From NCBI GenBank assembly GCA_014529385.2, contig CM043948.1, positions 80,590,760 through 80,654,759 of the forward strand: a stretch of DNA of 64,000 bases. The letters are read 5' to 3'. The notes below the pieces were generated by a model, which saw only the letters and a program-made list of their open reading frames with translations, was not told the origin of the DNA and ran no database searches. The position numbers were made by a program, and so were the translations under genes. The first letter of the stretch is position 1. Each line of letters starts with the position of its first letter. Of this stretch, positions 43,883 to 54,947 are shown in pieces. Source of the stretch: Adiantum capillus-veneris (taxonomy: Eukaryota; Streptophyta; Polypodiopsida; Polypodiales; Pteridaceae).

Positions 43883-44521
43883 TGCATGCTTGTCAGTTGC
43901 TGCAGATTCACATGTGTGGTATTTTGACAGTGGTGCTACAAAGCACATTACCTCACATCGTGAATTGTTCACCTCTCTCGAGTCTGTCCCTCATGGGAAT
44001 TCAGTCACTTGTGCCAACAATGCCTGTTATCCAATTCAAGGAGTTGGAAAGATTGTGCTTACTGCTGCAAATGGTAGTTCCTTCACACTTGTTGATGCAC
44101 TTTATGTACCTGGGATCAAGAAGAAACTCTTGTCTGTATCTGCACTTGCTAGACTTGGACTTGTAGTCAAATTTGTGGATGACAGATGTACAGTTCATGA
44201 TCTCAGTTTTGGTGATGAAATTGTTGCATCTAGCCTCTTGTGTCGTGGGCTGTATAAGCTCACTTTGTATGACAAGTGTGGACAAAATTTTGCAAATGCT
44301 GTTGCAGATTCAAGGGCTATTTCAGATGCAAAACTTTGGCATGCACGTTTTGGTCATCTGATTTTTCCAGTTTGCTGCGTTTGCAGAAATCTGATATGGT
44401 TGCTTCTTTGCCACCTCTTGAAGCACCTGTCAAACATGTTTGTGAAGGCTGTATTTTGGGTAAGATGCAGCGTTCTAAGTTTCCAAAGGATGGTTCAGTT
44501 CGGGCCACATGCAGGTTGTAG
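43818..44521 (+). pseudogene. pol: Copia protease and integrase N-terminus
   Basis: Protease: VWYFDSGATKHITSHRELF (catalytic DSGA near 43920). Next come ALYVPGIKKKLLSVSALARL and the pre-integrase segment AKLWHARFGHL. A frame change near 44360 is followed by CEGCILGKMQRSKFP, the HHCC finger end. The domain order is normal for copia. Confidence 0.87.
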
Positions 44522-44524
44522 CTT

Positions 44525-45292
44525 GTGCATAGTGATGTTTGCGGGCCCATGCAAACTCCGTCCTTGGGCAATTACCTTTACTTCGTGACTTTCATTGATG
44601 ATTACTCCAGGCATGCATGGGTATTTCTGCTTAAAGAGAAGTCCGAAGTTTTTATGTGCTTCAAACAATTTCTGGCTATGGCTGTCTCGAAATATACTAT
44701 GGGTACCCTCCGTTCCGATCGAGGGGGGGAGTATACGTCTCATGAGTTTAATGCATTTTTGGCTATTCGTGGGATAAAACACCAATGTACAGTGCCTTAT
44801 ACACCTCAGCAAAATGGTGTTGCTGAGAGGAAAAATAGGTCACTGACGGAAATGGCATGATGTATGGTCAAAAGTCAAGCTTTGGCGCATTCTTTTTGGC
44901 TTGAGGCCATCATGTGTGCCACTTATGTACTTAACAGGTGTCCTATGAAACCTTTGCAGTCTATTACTCCGTATGAAGCATGGCATGATAGAAAGCCTTC
45001 TATTGAGCACACGTGTGTTTTTGGTTGTTTGGCATATGCTTTGGTGCCACAAACACAGTGCAAAAAATTGGATGATAAGGCTGTCAAATGTATTTTTGTT
45101 GGTTATAGTGCTGAAAGCAAAGGTTACAGGTTATATCATCCGCAAACAAAGCATATTCTGGTTTCACGAGATGTAGTGTTTGTGGAAGATTCTGTTCAGC
45201 CCTTGCTATCTGTACTAGAGACAGTAATGTACGCTCATAGGACATTTCTGACACTTTGTTGCTTCTTTTCAGTGGTGGAAATACGAATGTAA
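44525..45292 (+). pseudogene. pol: Copia integrase core and C-terminus
   Basis: The core frame 44525-44860 carries the three acidic residues in MHSDVCGPMQTPS, GTLRSDRGGEYTS and QQNGVAERKNRSL. A stop at 44858 precedes frame 44864-45292 with NRCPMKPLQSITPYEAWHDR, FGCLAYALVP and KCIFVGYSAESKGYRLYHPQ, typical of copia. The stop interrupts a polyprotein that should be continuous. Confidence 0.88.
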
Positions 45293-46997
45293 GTTCCAAT
45301 GAGGCAAATGTACAGCCTATGGGGGTTTCTAAAAATGTTACACATCAGCCTATTACTGATGTAGATGTACATGATGTACTTGATGAGGAAAGGGCTGAAA
45401 ATGAGCAGGCTAGAGGTATGCCAAAATGGCTGGTGCACACTTTGCGTGACAGTAAATTGGATGCACCTTTGTCTAGTCGTACTCGTTCAGGCTCTCTCCA
45501 TGCATATTATGCATCAGATTGTTATGCTTTGGCTGTGTCTAGCTTACATGATGTTGAGGAGCCTCTGTCTTTTGATGAAGCACACAATTTAGAAAATTGG
45601 ATGGCTGCCATGCAATCAGAATATGATGCACTTATAGAAAATGACACGTGGACTTTATGTGATTTTCCTCCTGGCAAAAAGGCCATTGGTACGAAGTGGG
45701 TTTACAAGTTAAAACACAAGCCGGATGGTGAGTTCTATCGCCATAAGGCTCGACTTGTTGCAAAGGGTTATGCACATCCAAAATGAATAGATTATGAAGA
45801 GACTTTTGCTCCCACTTGTCGTATGACTACTGTGCGTTTTCTATGTGCGTTGGCAACTCATTTTGGTTGGGATGTACATCAATCAGACATTGTTATTGCT
45901 TTCTTGAATGGTGACGTATTGAGGAAGTGTATGTAACGCAGCATCGCGGTTTTGTCATAAAAGGACAAGAGGACAAAGTGTGCAGATGTAAGAAGGCTTT
46001 GTATGGGTTGAAGCAATCTCCTCATGCTTGGTATGAGAAAGTTGACACTCATTTGGTTAAACGAGGCTTTCGTAACAGTCCAACAGAAATCACATTGTAT
46101 GTAAAGAGTGAGGGTGATGTACTTCTCATTGTGGTTCTTTATGTCAATGATTTGCTAATCACATTGTATGTAAAGAGTGAGGGTGATGTACTTCTCATTG
46201 TGGTTCTTTATGTCGATGATTTGCTAATCACTGGACCAAATGAGAGACATATTGCTGAATTTAAGGCTGATTTGAATGCTACTTTCAAGATGAAATATTT
46301 GGGGATGTTGCATCGTTACTTAGGTATACAGTTTAAGCAGTGTGATGGTGGTATTGCCTTGTGTCAGAAAAGTTACATAGAGACATTTCTATGTAAGTTT
46401 GGACTTGAGGATTGCAAACCTATTGCCACTCCCATGGAAACAGGTTTGAAGTTGAGTCTACATGATGCTGGTGATCCTGCTGATGTCACTCTTTACCAAA
46501 CTGCTGTTGGCTGCCTCATTTATGTATGCAACACGAGGCAAGATATTCAATTTGCAGTCTCACAGGTCAGCAAATTTATGCATACCCTAGGGTCTAAGCA
46601 TTGGCAGGCTGTCAAGAGGATTTTTCGCTACCTTAGTGGCACTTTACATCTTGGCTTGTTTTATCCCAAGGGGGGATCATTGCCGCCAGACTTACATGCT
46701 TTTTCGGATTGGGCTGCTTGTTTTGACACGCGAGTGTCCACAAGTGGTTTTTGTTTCATGCTTGGCAGTTCATGTATATCATGGTTGAGCAAGAAGCAAC
46801 CTACTGTGGCCACTTCCAGTTGTGAGGCTGACTACAGGGCAGTCTTCACAGCTATGGTTGAGTGTGTATGGCTCAGACACCTTATGACTGATTTGGGTAT
46901 TGGACAGGACACTGCCAACACTATCTACACTGATAGTCAGAGTGCATTGGCAGTTTGTGAGGAACCCAGTTTTTCATGCTCGCACAAAGCACATTGA
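45256..46997 (+). pseudogene. pol: Copia reverse transcriptase and RNase H
   Basis: RT opens with WMAAMQSEYDALIENDTWTL and GTKWVYKLKHKPDGEFYRHK (to 45786, stop), goes on through a frame change and resumes at 45927 with CRCKKALYGLKQSPHAWYEK. The catalytic YVDD motif is at about 46211. A 69-bp in-frame duplication puts a second copy, reading YVND, just before it. RNase H follows: LHAFSDWAACFDTRVSTSGF, SSCEADYRAVFTAMVECVWL, YTDSQSALAV. The frame is lost near 46970. Confidence 0.9.
46091..46228 (+). repeat. 69-bp tandem duplication over the RT catalytic motif
   Basis: Two copies of 69 bp, 46091-46159 and 46160-46228, differ at one base (A or G in the Asn/Asp codon). Reading stays in frame and gains 23 residues. 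Confidence 0.95.
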
Positions 46998-47160
46998 GGT
47001 GCATTACCACTATGTCAGGGAGAGGCTCTCAGCAGGAGAGATCAGCTTGGCTTATGTGCCAACACAGGACAAACTTACAGATCTTTTCACAAAGGCATTG
47101 TCTCGTGAGAAGCTTGAAGCTTTCCGCAAGGCTTTGGGCTTACTCCCCTTTGTGGACCGA
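46970..47160 (+). pseudogene. pol: Copia RNase H end
   Basis: After a frame change the RNase H tail reads NPVFHARTKHIEVHYHYVRE and AYVPTQDKLTDLFTKALSR, the standard end of copia pol. Confidence 0.88.
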
Positions 47161-47222
47161 TCATGTCCTCAAGGCATGGAACTTCCCTTTACTCATGTGC
47201 CAGCTCTCGTTCACATCACTCC

Positions 47223-47230
47223 AGGGGGGA
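47223..47230 (+). other. Polypurine tract of copia element
   Basis: AGGGGGGA, two bases before the 3' LTR. Confidence 0.75.
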
Positions 47231-47232
47231 TT

Positions 47233-47459
47233 TGTTACCATATACATGTGGTAGTGATGTGTGTGAACACACTAGGACCGCCGGGGTATTTTTTCCCTCT
47301 TTAGGAGGTTTTTCCCCCCGAGCATTGTATATACGCCCATCACTCTAGGGTTATCTATCTTTCCATTGCATACTAAGTAACACACTCTCTATTGTGTGCC
47401 TTGAGCTTCCTTCGTCTTCTCCAAGCTGTGTGCGTTTCTCTGCAACCCTAATTCCAACA
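47233..47459 (+). repeat. 3' LTR of copia element
   Basis: 227 bp, beginning TGTTACCATATACATG and ending TTCCAACA. It is followed by the duplicated ataat. Confidence 0.94.
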
Positions 47460-47464
47460 ATAAT

Positions 47465-47934
47465 ACAAGTCCTTTTGGAGGGGGGATCAGCTCCAAGCAA
47501 ATACGGTCCTCATCAAGTTGTCAATCTTAATTGGGTATTATCTTTGAATCATGTGCATGATTCTAGTGTTTTTAATGTGTAATTGTGTAAACAAATTAGC
47601 CCAGTGCAACTTATAATCTCCTTGCTATCTTTCTCTTAAGAAAAAATCTCTCTTTTCATAGTCAAATTCCATTGAATCTAAAAGTAAGTATTAGATTCTC
47701 TGACATAGAACAACACCAAGCAATGAAGTCAAAGGCCCCTATGACATCAGCCGTACTAGTCAAAAAATCGAGTTCTCCCAAATTAGCATTCATGAAAGAG
47801 TCAAACCATAGGGAACCATAATGAATCCACAAACCTATATCACATCAATCCTAGAAGGGATATTTCTCAATGAAAATTGGGATTATAAACTACAAATTGG
47901 AACTTTGATCGACTAAAAATTTGACCAACATATA
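47465..47934. other. Unassigned segment
   Basis: The continuation of the pre-insertion sequence on the left of the copia element. No gene was recognised. Confidence 0.3.
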
Positions 47935-48004
47935 CATGGGCTACATATACCATGTGGGTTGGTTAGATGTTGTATAATCCACATCAAGTGCCACTAGTCT
48001 AGAG

Positions 48005-49260
48005 GAGTAGCAACGGATGGTGTGTGACGTCATCCATAGGATTGTCCAATTGGAGAGAAAAAACAAAGAAAGTAATAGGCCTTCAATGGGCCTTATGAGA
48101 TTCTTGGATACCAACAAGGCCAAACAACCAACCCTATCACAAATGGAGACTCCCTTAGAGAGTACCATTGTTGTTTCATCGCCTGGAGTCTCAAGAGTCT
48201 CAATGTAGTTTGAGTCCACAAGCAGTACTTTTAGCTTCCCACACCTAGCTCAATGTTCTCTTAGAGATGAGCCTACTCTAGTGAGATGAGCATGAAGAAA
48301 ATTACACTCTTGACCTCAGTCGTTATTTTAGTATTGCACCGCTACCTAGTAGCATAGAGCCTACAACAATACCTATAAGTAAGTCTCAATCATATTTACC
48401 TATTGCCATTCATGCTCATGTAGGTCCTACACCACCAATCATTCCAATGGATTATGATCCACGATCACATTATTAGAGCTCTTATTCAAGTGGATCTAGG
48501 CCAGTTAATGATAACATGTCATATCCCGCATGTGCTATGCCTAGGGCCACACTCTTGAACCTTGGACCGCTGCATGACACAACATTGTACCAAGTATGGG
48601 ACCCAAGAACCGGACGTATGCCAAGTCAAATGCCAACCCCCTTCCCCATGTAGTTCAAGAGCAGCTACACATCCTATACCTATTCATTTAGTTGATTTGG
48701 AAGGATTTTCTCAAACTATTGGTCAATCTATTATTTAGAATATATGCACAACATACTTGAGAGGAGTTTAGAAGCAAGGCAGCACAAGTGGCCAAGCTCA
48801 CACAAAACTTCTGTGGTGACAGTTATGTTAGAAAGCATATTGAAGTATTTGAACACATGTGTAATTTCTTGGAAGAGCACGATGAGCTACATAAGTGTAG
48901 CGCCTTAAGATTGACCTTGAGCGGAAAGGTTGGAGATTGGTATATGACCTTAAGGATTGAAGAGCGCATGAATTACCCTACTCTTAAGTGATTTTTCTTG
49001 AAAGAGTACATATGAGAGGTTGTGCTTTGGGGCGTAGCATCTCAACTCCAAAAATCCAAACGAGAGGAAGGGGAGTCAGTGAGAGATTTTATTATTCGTT
49101 TGAAGGATTTGGATGTTGTACCCCAAATGAGCATGTCAACAATAACCATCTACTTGATAGATTCATTAGAGAGTTGCAACATGTGGATATCTACAATGGT
49201 TCTAGTCATTAGAGAGAAAACTGCTAATGCAATTTAATTAGAAGACAATCTAATGATTGC
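48005..49260 (+). pseudogene. gag: Gag of decayed pol-less copy
   Basis: Recognisable pieces are 48017-48208 (NRPSMGLMRFLDTNKAKQPT, matching the minus-strand copy), 48788-48991 (KLTQNFCGDSYVRKHIEVFE, LSGKVGDWY), and 49022-49237 (SQLQKSKREEGESVRDFIIR). Stops and frame changes separate them. Confidence 0.75.
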
Positions 49261-50039
49261 AAGAGAAAGGGTGTTTTCTAAATCAAATTTTTCTAGCTCA
49301 TAAGCATCTGAGCATGAGCCAATGACAATAAAGTTTATCATTGTTTATCATTTAAAAGAGTAAAAGATATTTGAGATGACTTTGGCAGATCTCACCTAGG
49401 ATATTCAAGAAAGCCTTAGAGATAATTGTACTCCACAAAAAAATCAAATTTATCCAAGAAGGGAGCAACATTGCTGCTTAGTTTGCTTAGATCTAAATAG
49501 CACCAGAGAATGACCTCCCTTTAAAGTATAATGGGGATTTCAATGCATGTGGTAAGGTATGAACATCAAGCTAAGGACTTCTTAGTGATTATATGCATAA
49601 TGGCAAATAAACCACCTTTAGATTAGACAGACTCGCCTTGAGTTCCTACACTAATGCCTGCCCCACTTGTTGAGAAACCCATAGTCCTTAAAATAACATG
49701 TTATCCAGACCACACCATTACGACCTCAAGTTCCTACACTAATGCCTGCCCCACTTGTTAGAATAACATGTTATCCAAACCACACCATTACCACCTCCAG
49801 TGCTAGGACCACAACCTCTTTATCCAAGAGTTACCCCTATAAACCAAGTAGGTTGCAAGCCATTTAGTGCTTATTTGGAATGGGAGGATTACATAGACTC
49901 TGGTATTACCTATGGAATCAATACATGAAGGAGTGTTCTAGTGCTACATGGAGGACCCTTTATGGACAAGTAAAACTTGTATATCAAGAAAGTTCTCTTG
50001 CAAGAAGAGGACAAAACATCAACATTACTACCAAGAAGA

Positions 50040-50285
50040 CACCTCTTTAATGCTATGAATGTGGTGGACCATATCATGTAGTTGAGTGTCCCATTAGAAT
50101 GTGAAGGAATGCTACACCAGTGAAAATTATTCAAGGGAGCACATCTACAATGTCAATACTTATGTGTAATTGTTGTGGCATAGATAATTTGATTGCCCAA
50201 TGTCCCAATAATCCAAACACACCAGAGATCACACCATTGAACTTAATTGAGATTACCAATGGGATGCCACAGACTACACAGTAAA
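50040..50285 (+). pseudogene. Zinc knuckles of decayed pol-less copy
   Basis: CYECGGPYHVVEC can be read near 50058 and CNCCGIDNLIAQC near 50167. In the second the His ligand is Asn. NPNTPEITPLNL follows, as in the other copy. Confidence 0.65.
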
Positions 50286-51229
50286 TGTCCTCACATGATC
50301 GATGCTCCAAAATGAAAATTAGATCCTTGAAGAGAGAGAGATGGTGCATCAATCACCCACGTGTAAGGAAGAAGAAAACACGAAGGAAGAGATCAAACTC
50401 TAGTTCAAAGACTAATAAATATAGTGAATGGTGATGACCCTCCATATATGAATGGCCCTAAAGATGATTCCAATTCAATCAAGACTATGGAAACTAAGAC
50501 GACCACCATGAGGGAAAAATCCAATGGGGATCACCATGAGAGGAAGTCAAGCAAGGACACCATTAGGGTAGGGCATACAAAAACCACACCCATACCACAA
50601 CCAATTCAACGAGTGTCTTCATCAAGTCTAACCAAACAGGATGAGAACCTCCAAGAGAAGCCACAAGGGCCAAAACCCAAAGAAACCACGAAGAAGATTG
50701 GGTCCTACCCAAATCGTGTGGAGTAGATTGATCAAGTCAAGCACTTAAGAAGCTTAGTGGAGGAGACCCAAAGGGAACTAAAACCTATATAGATCAAAAT
50801 TACGGACATAGTGTTTCCAACACAACCTCAATCTCACAAAGACCACAAAGCATTATCCATACCTATTATTATCTAGGAAGAAAATGAGTGTAAGACATCG
50901 CAAGCTGATCAGATAAATTATTTGTTTGAGAGGATACTTATTGAGGAAAAACTTGACTCCATCAAAGAAGTGGATACTCCATCTTCACTAGCCTTAGGTC
51001 ATGGAATAGAATCTCAAAAATTTCCATTGAATATTGAAAAATTAACAAATTTCATGGCTTCTAAAGTCAGAACCACTATCATGTCTAAATTGTATAGATA
51101 TTTTGCGCTGTTCCTAGGTTTTTGGGCATTTCTCCATGGAGAACTGAAAGTCAGGCTACCACGGTTTGCATAGATGGATAGGCCCAACAAAATTCCAATT
51201 GAGGAAGAATGCCTGGATCCACAAACCAA

Positions 51230-51650
51230 AGTAGATGAAAATTCTATATTTGAGATACCTATTAACAAGTTAAGATAATACTTTGAAGGTGATGAATCTA
51301 ATGCAACCCTACCAATCACTACTAAAGCATTAACTGTGAAGGGAATCCTTGTTGTTGGTATTGGGATCAACATTGTAACTAAAAACTGTTGGGAATCTAT
51401 GGGAAGACCTCACCTTCAAGTCACAAACATAGGATAAACATTTTCCAATGGAACTATCATGAAACTTATTGGAATGCTAAAAAATCTCAAGGTCAAAGTC
51501 TTTGGACACAAGGTAAGGAATACCTTCATTGTTATGGATTTTTTCAAGCATCCTATGTCATATGTGATGATCTTAGGACGTCCTCACATGAGGGAAGTGA
51601 AAATGGTGCATGATTGGTCTAAAAAACATGTCTACTTACAATTTTAAGAC
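51230..51650 (+). pseudogene. Protease region of decayed pol-less copy
   Basis: Aligned with 31.5-31.9 kb, the catalytic DGG codons are changed (gttgttggt, Val-Val-Gly), so the protease is dead. The C-terminal block is kept in frame 51459-51647: GMLKNLKVKVFGHKVRNTFI and SYVMILGRPHMREVKMVHDW. Confidence 0.75.
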
Positions 51651-51828
51651 TCTGTTTCAAGTTGATCTTGTAAACAATTGAGCCCATCCTCTACGTTTAT
51701 AATTGACAATCGATCTAACACCACAATTCACTCAACCCACTACAATATTATTATACCTGTAAAAAGGAGATAGACATTGGCAAGGACTCTCCTTGTATGG
51801 ATGTCCTATCTTGAATGGTTGAGTTGAA

Positions 51829-52182
51829 TGTTGACAGGCATATCAGAGTACCAATTTAGTAGTTAGTCGGAAGTGCTTCATCGGATATAGTTAGTCGGAT
51901 CATAGTTAGTCGGATGTTGTTTAAATCGGATATTTAACAGTTATGATATATCAAGACTAAGGTTGTTATTACCAGTCTGTTTTGTATGATGGTTATAAGT
52001 CGGTTCTGGGAGTTGTGATGGCGCAGTTGTATTCAGAGATGTTGTAGCTCTTCTTGATCAATGAAGCACTCTTGTTATCTTAATTCTGAGTTATCAATTC
52101 CTTCTGTGTATTATTTCCGAGTTATGAGATGCTGAAAGAATTGTGATGCACTATGCATTTCCTGTGTTGATGAACCACAACA
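51829..52182 (+). repeat. 5' LTR of truncated gypsy element B (354 bp)
   Basis: It begins TGTTGACAGGCATATC and ends CCACAACA before the primer site. A short TTAGTCGGAT phrase is repeated at about 51860-51920. No 3' LTR was found. Confidence 0.65.
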
Positions 52183-52201
52183 CATTTGGCGATCCTGCCA
52201 G
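52183..52201 (+). other. Primer binding site, element B
   Basis: CATTTGGCGATCCTGCCAG follows the LTR. It is near-identical in form to element A. The tRNA was not identified. Confidence 0.5.
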
Positions 52202-52280
52202 TTCAGTTCTCATGGCTGAGGACGTATGCAGTTATCAGGTATTATTCTTCGGTTCATGAATCTCATTCTGGTGATAATGC

Positions 52281-54422
52281 ATGTCCGAGAGAGGTAGAAG
52301 ACACTCTCGTATATATTACACACGGGCTCAAGCCAGAGCAGGCAATATAGATCCATTCCACTATGAGGATGTGATTGTAGATGAAGAAACTGATCTACCA
52401 CCTCAAGAACGGCTAGTAAATTCTGGGGAGGAGGGTTCTGGAGCAGCAGAGGACAGGGCAGTGAGGCAACTTGTGGGGGCACTACTCTTGACAGGAGGAC
52501 CTGCACGAAGTAGAAGGCGACTCCAATTTGACCCATTGAGAGGATCTAGCAGACAAAGACTTGTAAGAATCCCAAATCCCATCCCCATGGCTCAACCACC
52601 TCCTAATCCGCAGATCAAATCCGCCAAATTCAGAGGGAAGCCCAAAGAGGATGCAGATTGTCATGTAGCACAATTTGAAACCCGCTGGCAAGCAAGTGGA
52701 TACCAGGTGATGTTTCTAGATCCTATAAAATTACATCAATTTGCAGCTACCTTGGAAGGCAAGGCCATGAGCTGGTTCAGCCAATATGGTATGGCTCACT
52801 TTCCTACTTATGCTGCACTTAGTTTGGCTTTTCTACAAAGATTCTGGAAGGAGAAAACTCCTACATATATTTTAAGCAAGTTACGACGCATCAAACAGGG
52901 GACAATGTTGGTAGAATATTTTGCTCAGAGATTTAGAATATTTGTTGAGAGATTGCAAGGAAATGAAAGGCCAACTAATGAAATGTTGGCTGGCTACTTT
53001 CTCAAAGGATTGAGGAGTGGTATTAAAAATGCAGTGGCCAGCATTGACATTGGAGGAGGTTTTGATAATTTGGTACAGGCTGCTTCTAGAGTTGAGAAGA
53101 GGCTGGGAATGACAAAGTCTAGTAAGAGAGGAGACAAGGAATCTGAAACAGGTTCAGAGTCAGAGACATCTTCTTCTGAAGAATCGGATACTGGTAGTTC
53201 ATCTGATGAGGAGGAAACGAAGAAAAAGAAGAGTCCTAAGAAGAAGAAGAAGGACAAAACAGGGGGTGAAGTTGATATTGTTCAACAATTAAAGAATATT
53301 GGCTATTCAGTCATAGCACCTAAAGAGAAAAGGTACTGTGAGATTTGTGAAAGAGATGGACACACCACTGCTCAATGCTGGTACAACCCTAAGCAAAGGG
53401 GTAAAACAGGTACAGGTGCTGGGCGGGGTACTGCTTCAGCAGAGGCAAATCAGGTGGCTCCATTCAGAGGAAGACCTCCTAGACAGGGATTTCAGAGGGG
53501 ACCTGGAAGAAACCAGGATAATAAACAAAGAAGGCCCCAAGGGGTTATGCCTTGTGTATATTGTGGTGACCCTACACATTGGGTTGGCCTTCGTTGTGCC
53601 TTATGGGTAAAACATCGTGAGGAGAGAGGTGTTCCTGTTGTTCCATTCAATCAGGAGAACCAGCAAACAGGTCCTCCACAAACACCTCCAAATCAACCAC
53701 AGACACAAGCAAATGTGATCATTATCGACATTCCGATTTATCAGGATACCCCTAATGAAACAGCAACAGTGCTTCTGACTGAAGAGTATGACAATGTGGA
53801 GAATGATTGTCAATATCCAGATAATATGGAAGATGAAATTGATGTGCTGGCTGTGACAAGATCCAAAGCTAAAGGTCCTATTGATTGGGAACAACAAAAA
53901 GGGGTTAGAGATCAGGTGCAGAACCAGGTTCAGAAGGAGCAGCAAGGTCAACACTTGGAGGATCATGCAGAATCTTCTGATGCACCAGTACAACATAAAA
54001 AGCAGGTTGAAGTACCTGAACCAGATTGGTTTGAGGTATTAATTAACCCTCCTTTACACTTGTCTTTAGACCAAATGCTTTCTATAGTTCCAGCATTTAA
54101 AGAGAGATTGCTACATAAGTTACTAGGAAAGCACTATGAAAGTTTCATGCAGCAGAAAGAGGAGCCTGGGGTGAATAGCATTCATCCTTCTGATGTGGAT
54201 TTCATGGTTCCAGTTATCAAGGTGACTTTACAGGACATGATATTTGAGGAAGTATTGCTGGATGGAGGATCTGGTGTCAATATCTTACCTGAGTCAGTTT
54301 ATCTCACAATGGGCTTAGGGAGATTGGAACCAGCACCTTTCCAAGTTAAACTGGCTGATCAAAGGAGGGTTCACCCAATTGGAATTTTAAGGAACTCTTC
54401 TATTCAGATTACAGGGATGTAG
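52281..54422 (+). CDS. gag-pro: Gag-protease polyprotein, truncated gypsy element B (713 aa)
   Basis: One open frame. Domains: basic N-terminus (RGRRHSRIYYTRAQARAGN), Gag core about residues 115-270 (KFRGKPKEDADCHVAQFETR, GKAMSWFSQYGMAHF, MLAGYFLKGLRSGIKNAVAS), an E/S/K-rich linker, a zinc knuckle CEICERDGHTTAQC (CX2CX4HX4C), and a second Cys-rich block CVYCGDPTHW. Near the C-terminus is the aspartic protease core EVLLDGGSGVNILPESVYLT (about residues 654-673). The frame ends at ITGM-stop where the protease should go on, because foreign sequence begins soon after 54422. RT and integrase are therefore missing. The frame is intact up to the break, so the insertion of the neighbouring copia-like DNA may be recent. 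Confidence 0.9.
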   Translation: MSERGRRHSRIYYTRAQARAGNIDPFHYEDVIVDEETDLPPQERLVNSGEEGSGAAEDRAVRQLVGALLLTGGPARSRRRLQFDPLRGSSRQRLVRIPNPIPMAQPPPNPQIKSAKFRGKPKEDADCHVAQFETRWQASGYQVMFLDPIKLHQFAATLEGKAMSWFSQYGMAHFPTYAALSLAFLQRFWKEKTPTYILSKLRRIKQGTMLVEYFAQRFRIFVERLQGNERPTNEMLAGYFLKGLRSGIKNAVASIDIGGGFDNLVQAASRVEKRLGMTKSSKRGDKESETGSESETSSSEESDTGSSSDEEETKKKKSPKKKKKDKTGGEVDIVQQLKNIGYSVIAPKEKRYCEICERDGHTTAQCWYNPKQRGKTGTGAGRGTASAEANQVAPFRGRPPRQGFQRGPGRNQDNKQRRPQGVMPCVYCGDPTHWVGLRCALWVKHREERGVPVVPFNQENQQTGPPQTPPNQPQTQANVIIIDIPIYQDTPNETATVLLTEEYDNVENDCQYPDNMEDEIDVLAVTRSKAKGPIDWEQQKGVRDQVQNQVQKEQQGQHLEDHAESSDAPVQHKKQVEVPEPDWFEVLINPPLHLSLDQMLSIVPAFKERLLHKLLGKHYESFMQQKEEPGVNSIHPSDVDFMVPVIKVTLQDMIFEEVLLDGGSGVNILPESVYLTMGLGRLEPAPFQVKLADQRRVHPIGILRNSSIQITGM

Positions 54423-54426
54423 CTGG

Positions 54427-54925
54427 TGTCAAAAGGGGAACACGAAAACTGCCGTCGGGCTCGTCCGAACTCGGCCTTATTTAGGCCCCTGTCACACTGG
54501 GACGGGCGTCCACGTCTTTCTTGGAAGTGTGGGCGGCTGCTCCATGTCACACTTAAGCCATATCAAAAAAGTTGCCAACTCTGTCCAGCAAATGGTTTGT
54601 AGCCAGATGTAAAGGCCTCCGCCCTTTCCGCTGCCCGTCAGTGCTCAAGTCCTATTAGCTGGTTCCGTGCGCGCTCTGCTGCAGTTGTCCACACCTTTGT
54701 AAACTTGGCTGAGCACGCACTGTAGGCCGGCCCTCTGACAACGCGTGAGGCCATCTGCAACCTTTTTTCGCAGCCAATAAATTGCCGCCAACTCAGTTTG
54801 GCTTTCTTGTGTCCGTCCTAGTGTGACATAGGCCTTACTCTTTATCTCACAAGAGAATAAGGGGTTAGTGGTTATTGCTACACTGGACTCCACCACATCC
54901 TATGTTCTCTCAACGCGCACGCACA
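54427..54925 (+). repeat. Possible 5' LTR of decayed copia element, split by a MITE
   Basis: The sequence TGTCAAAAGGGGAACACG to GCACGCACA abuts a copia-type PBS. Taking out the MITE at 54484-54834 and one TTA leaves about 145 bp. No matching 3' LTR was found, so the left boundary is uncertain. Confidence 0.35.
54484..54834. mobile_element. PIF/Harbinger-type MITE (351 bp)
   Basis: Terminal inverted repeats: the left begins GGCCCCTGTCACACTGGGAC and the reverse complement of the right begins GGCCTATGTCACACTAGGAC. The homology extends over about 35 bp with small gaps. Both sides carry TTA (54481-54483 and 54835-54837), the usual PIF/Harbinger duplication. There is no coding capacity. Confidence 0.8.
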
Positions 54926-54940
54926 ATTGGTATGAGAGCT
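54926..54940 (+). other. Copia-type primer binding site
   Basis: ATTGGTATGAGAGCT differs from the standard ATTGGTATCAGAGCT at one base. It lies directly after the possible LTR. Confidence 0.6.
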
Positions 54941-54947
54941 AGGCGAG

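Larger units (their letters stand above)
42159..47459 (+). mobile_element. Ty1/copia retrotransposon (5.3 kb)
   Basis: Two 227-bp LTRs, a perfect 5-bp duplication ataat (42154-42158 and 47460-47464), a PBS with TGGTATCAGA (initiator tRNA-Met type) and a purine tract. The order gag, protease, integrase, RT, RNase H is that of copia elements. The LTRs differ at about 8 of 227 positions by eye. Several frameshifts and a stop break the polyprotein. Confidence 0.95.
47935..51828 (+). mobile_element. Decayed second copy of the pol-less gag-protease element
   Basis: The copy starts inside the end of ORF1 (ccatgtgggttggttagatg, as at 35.04 kb) and runs in the same order as the minus-strand element at 31.4-35.0 kb to a GEDSPYMDV-like stretch near 51790. 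It has no LTR on either side: the left end is truncated and the right end touches the LTR of element B. It has many stops and frameshifts and is older than the minus-strand copy. Confidence 0.75.
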
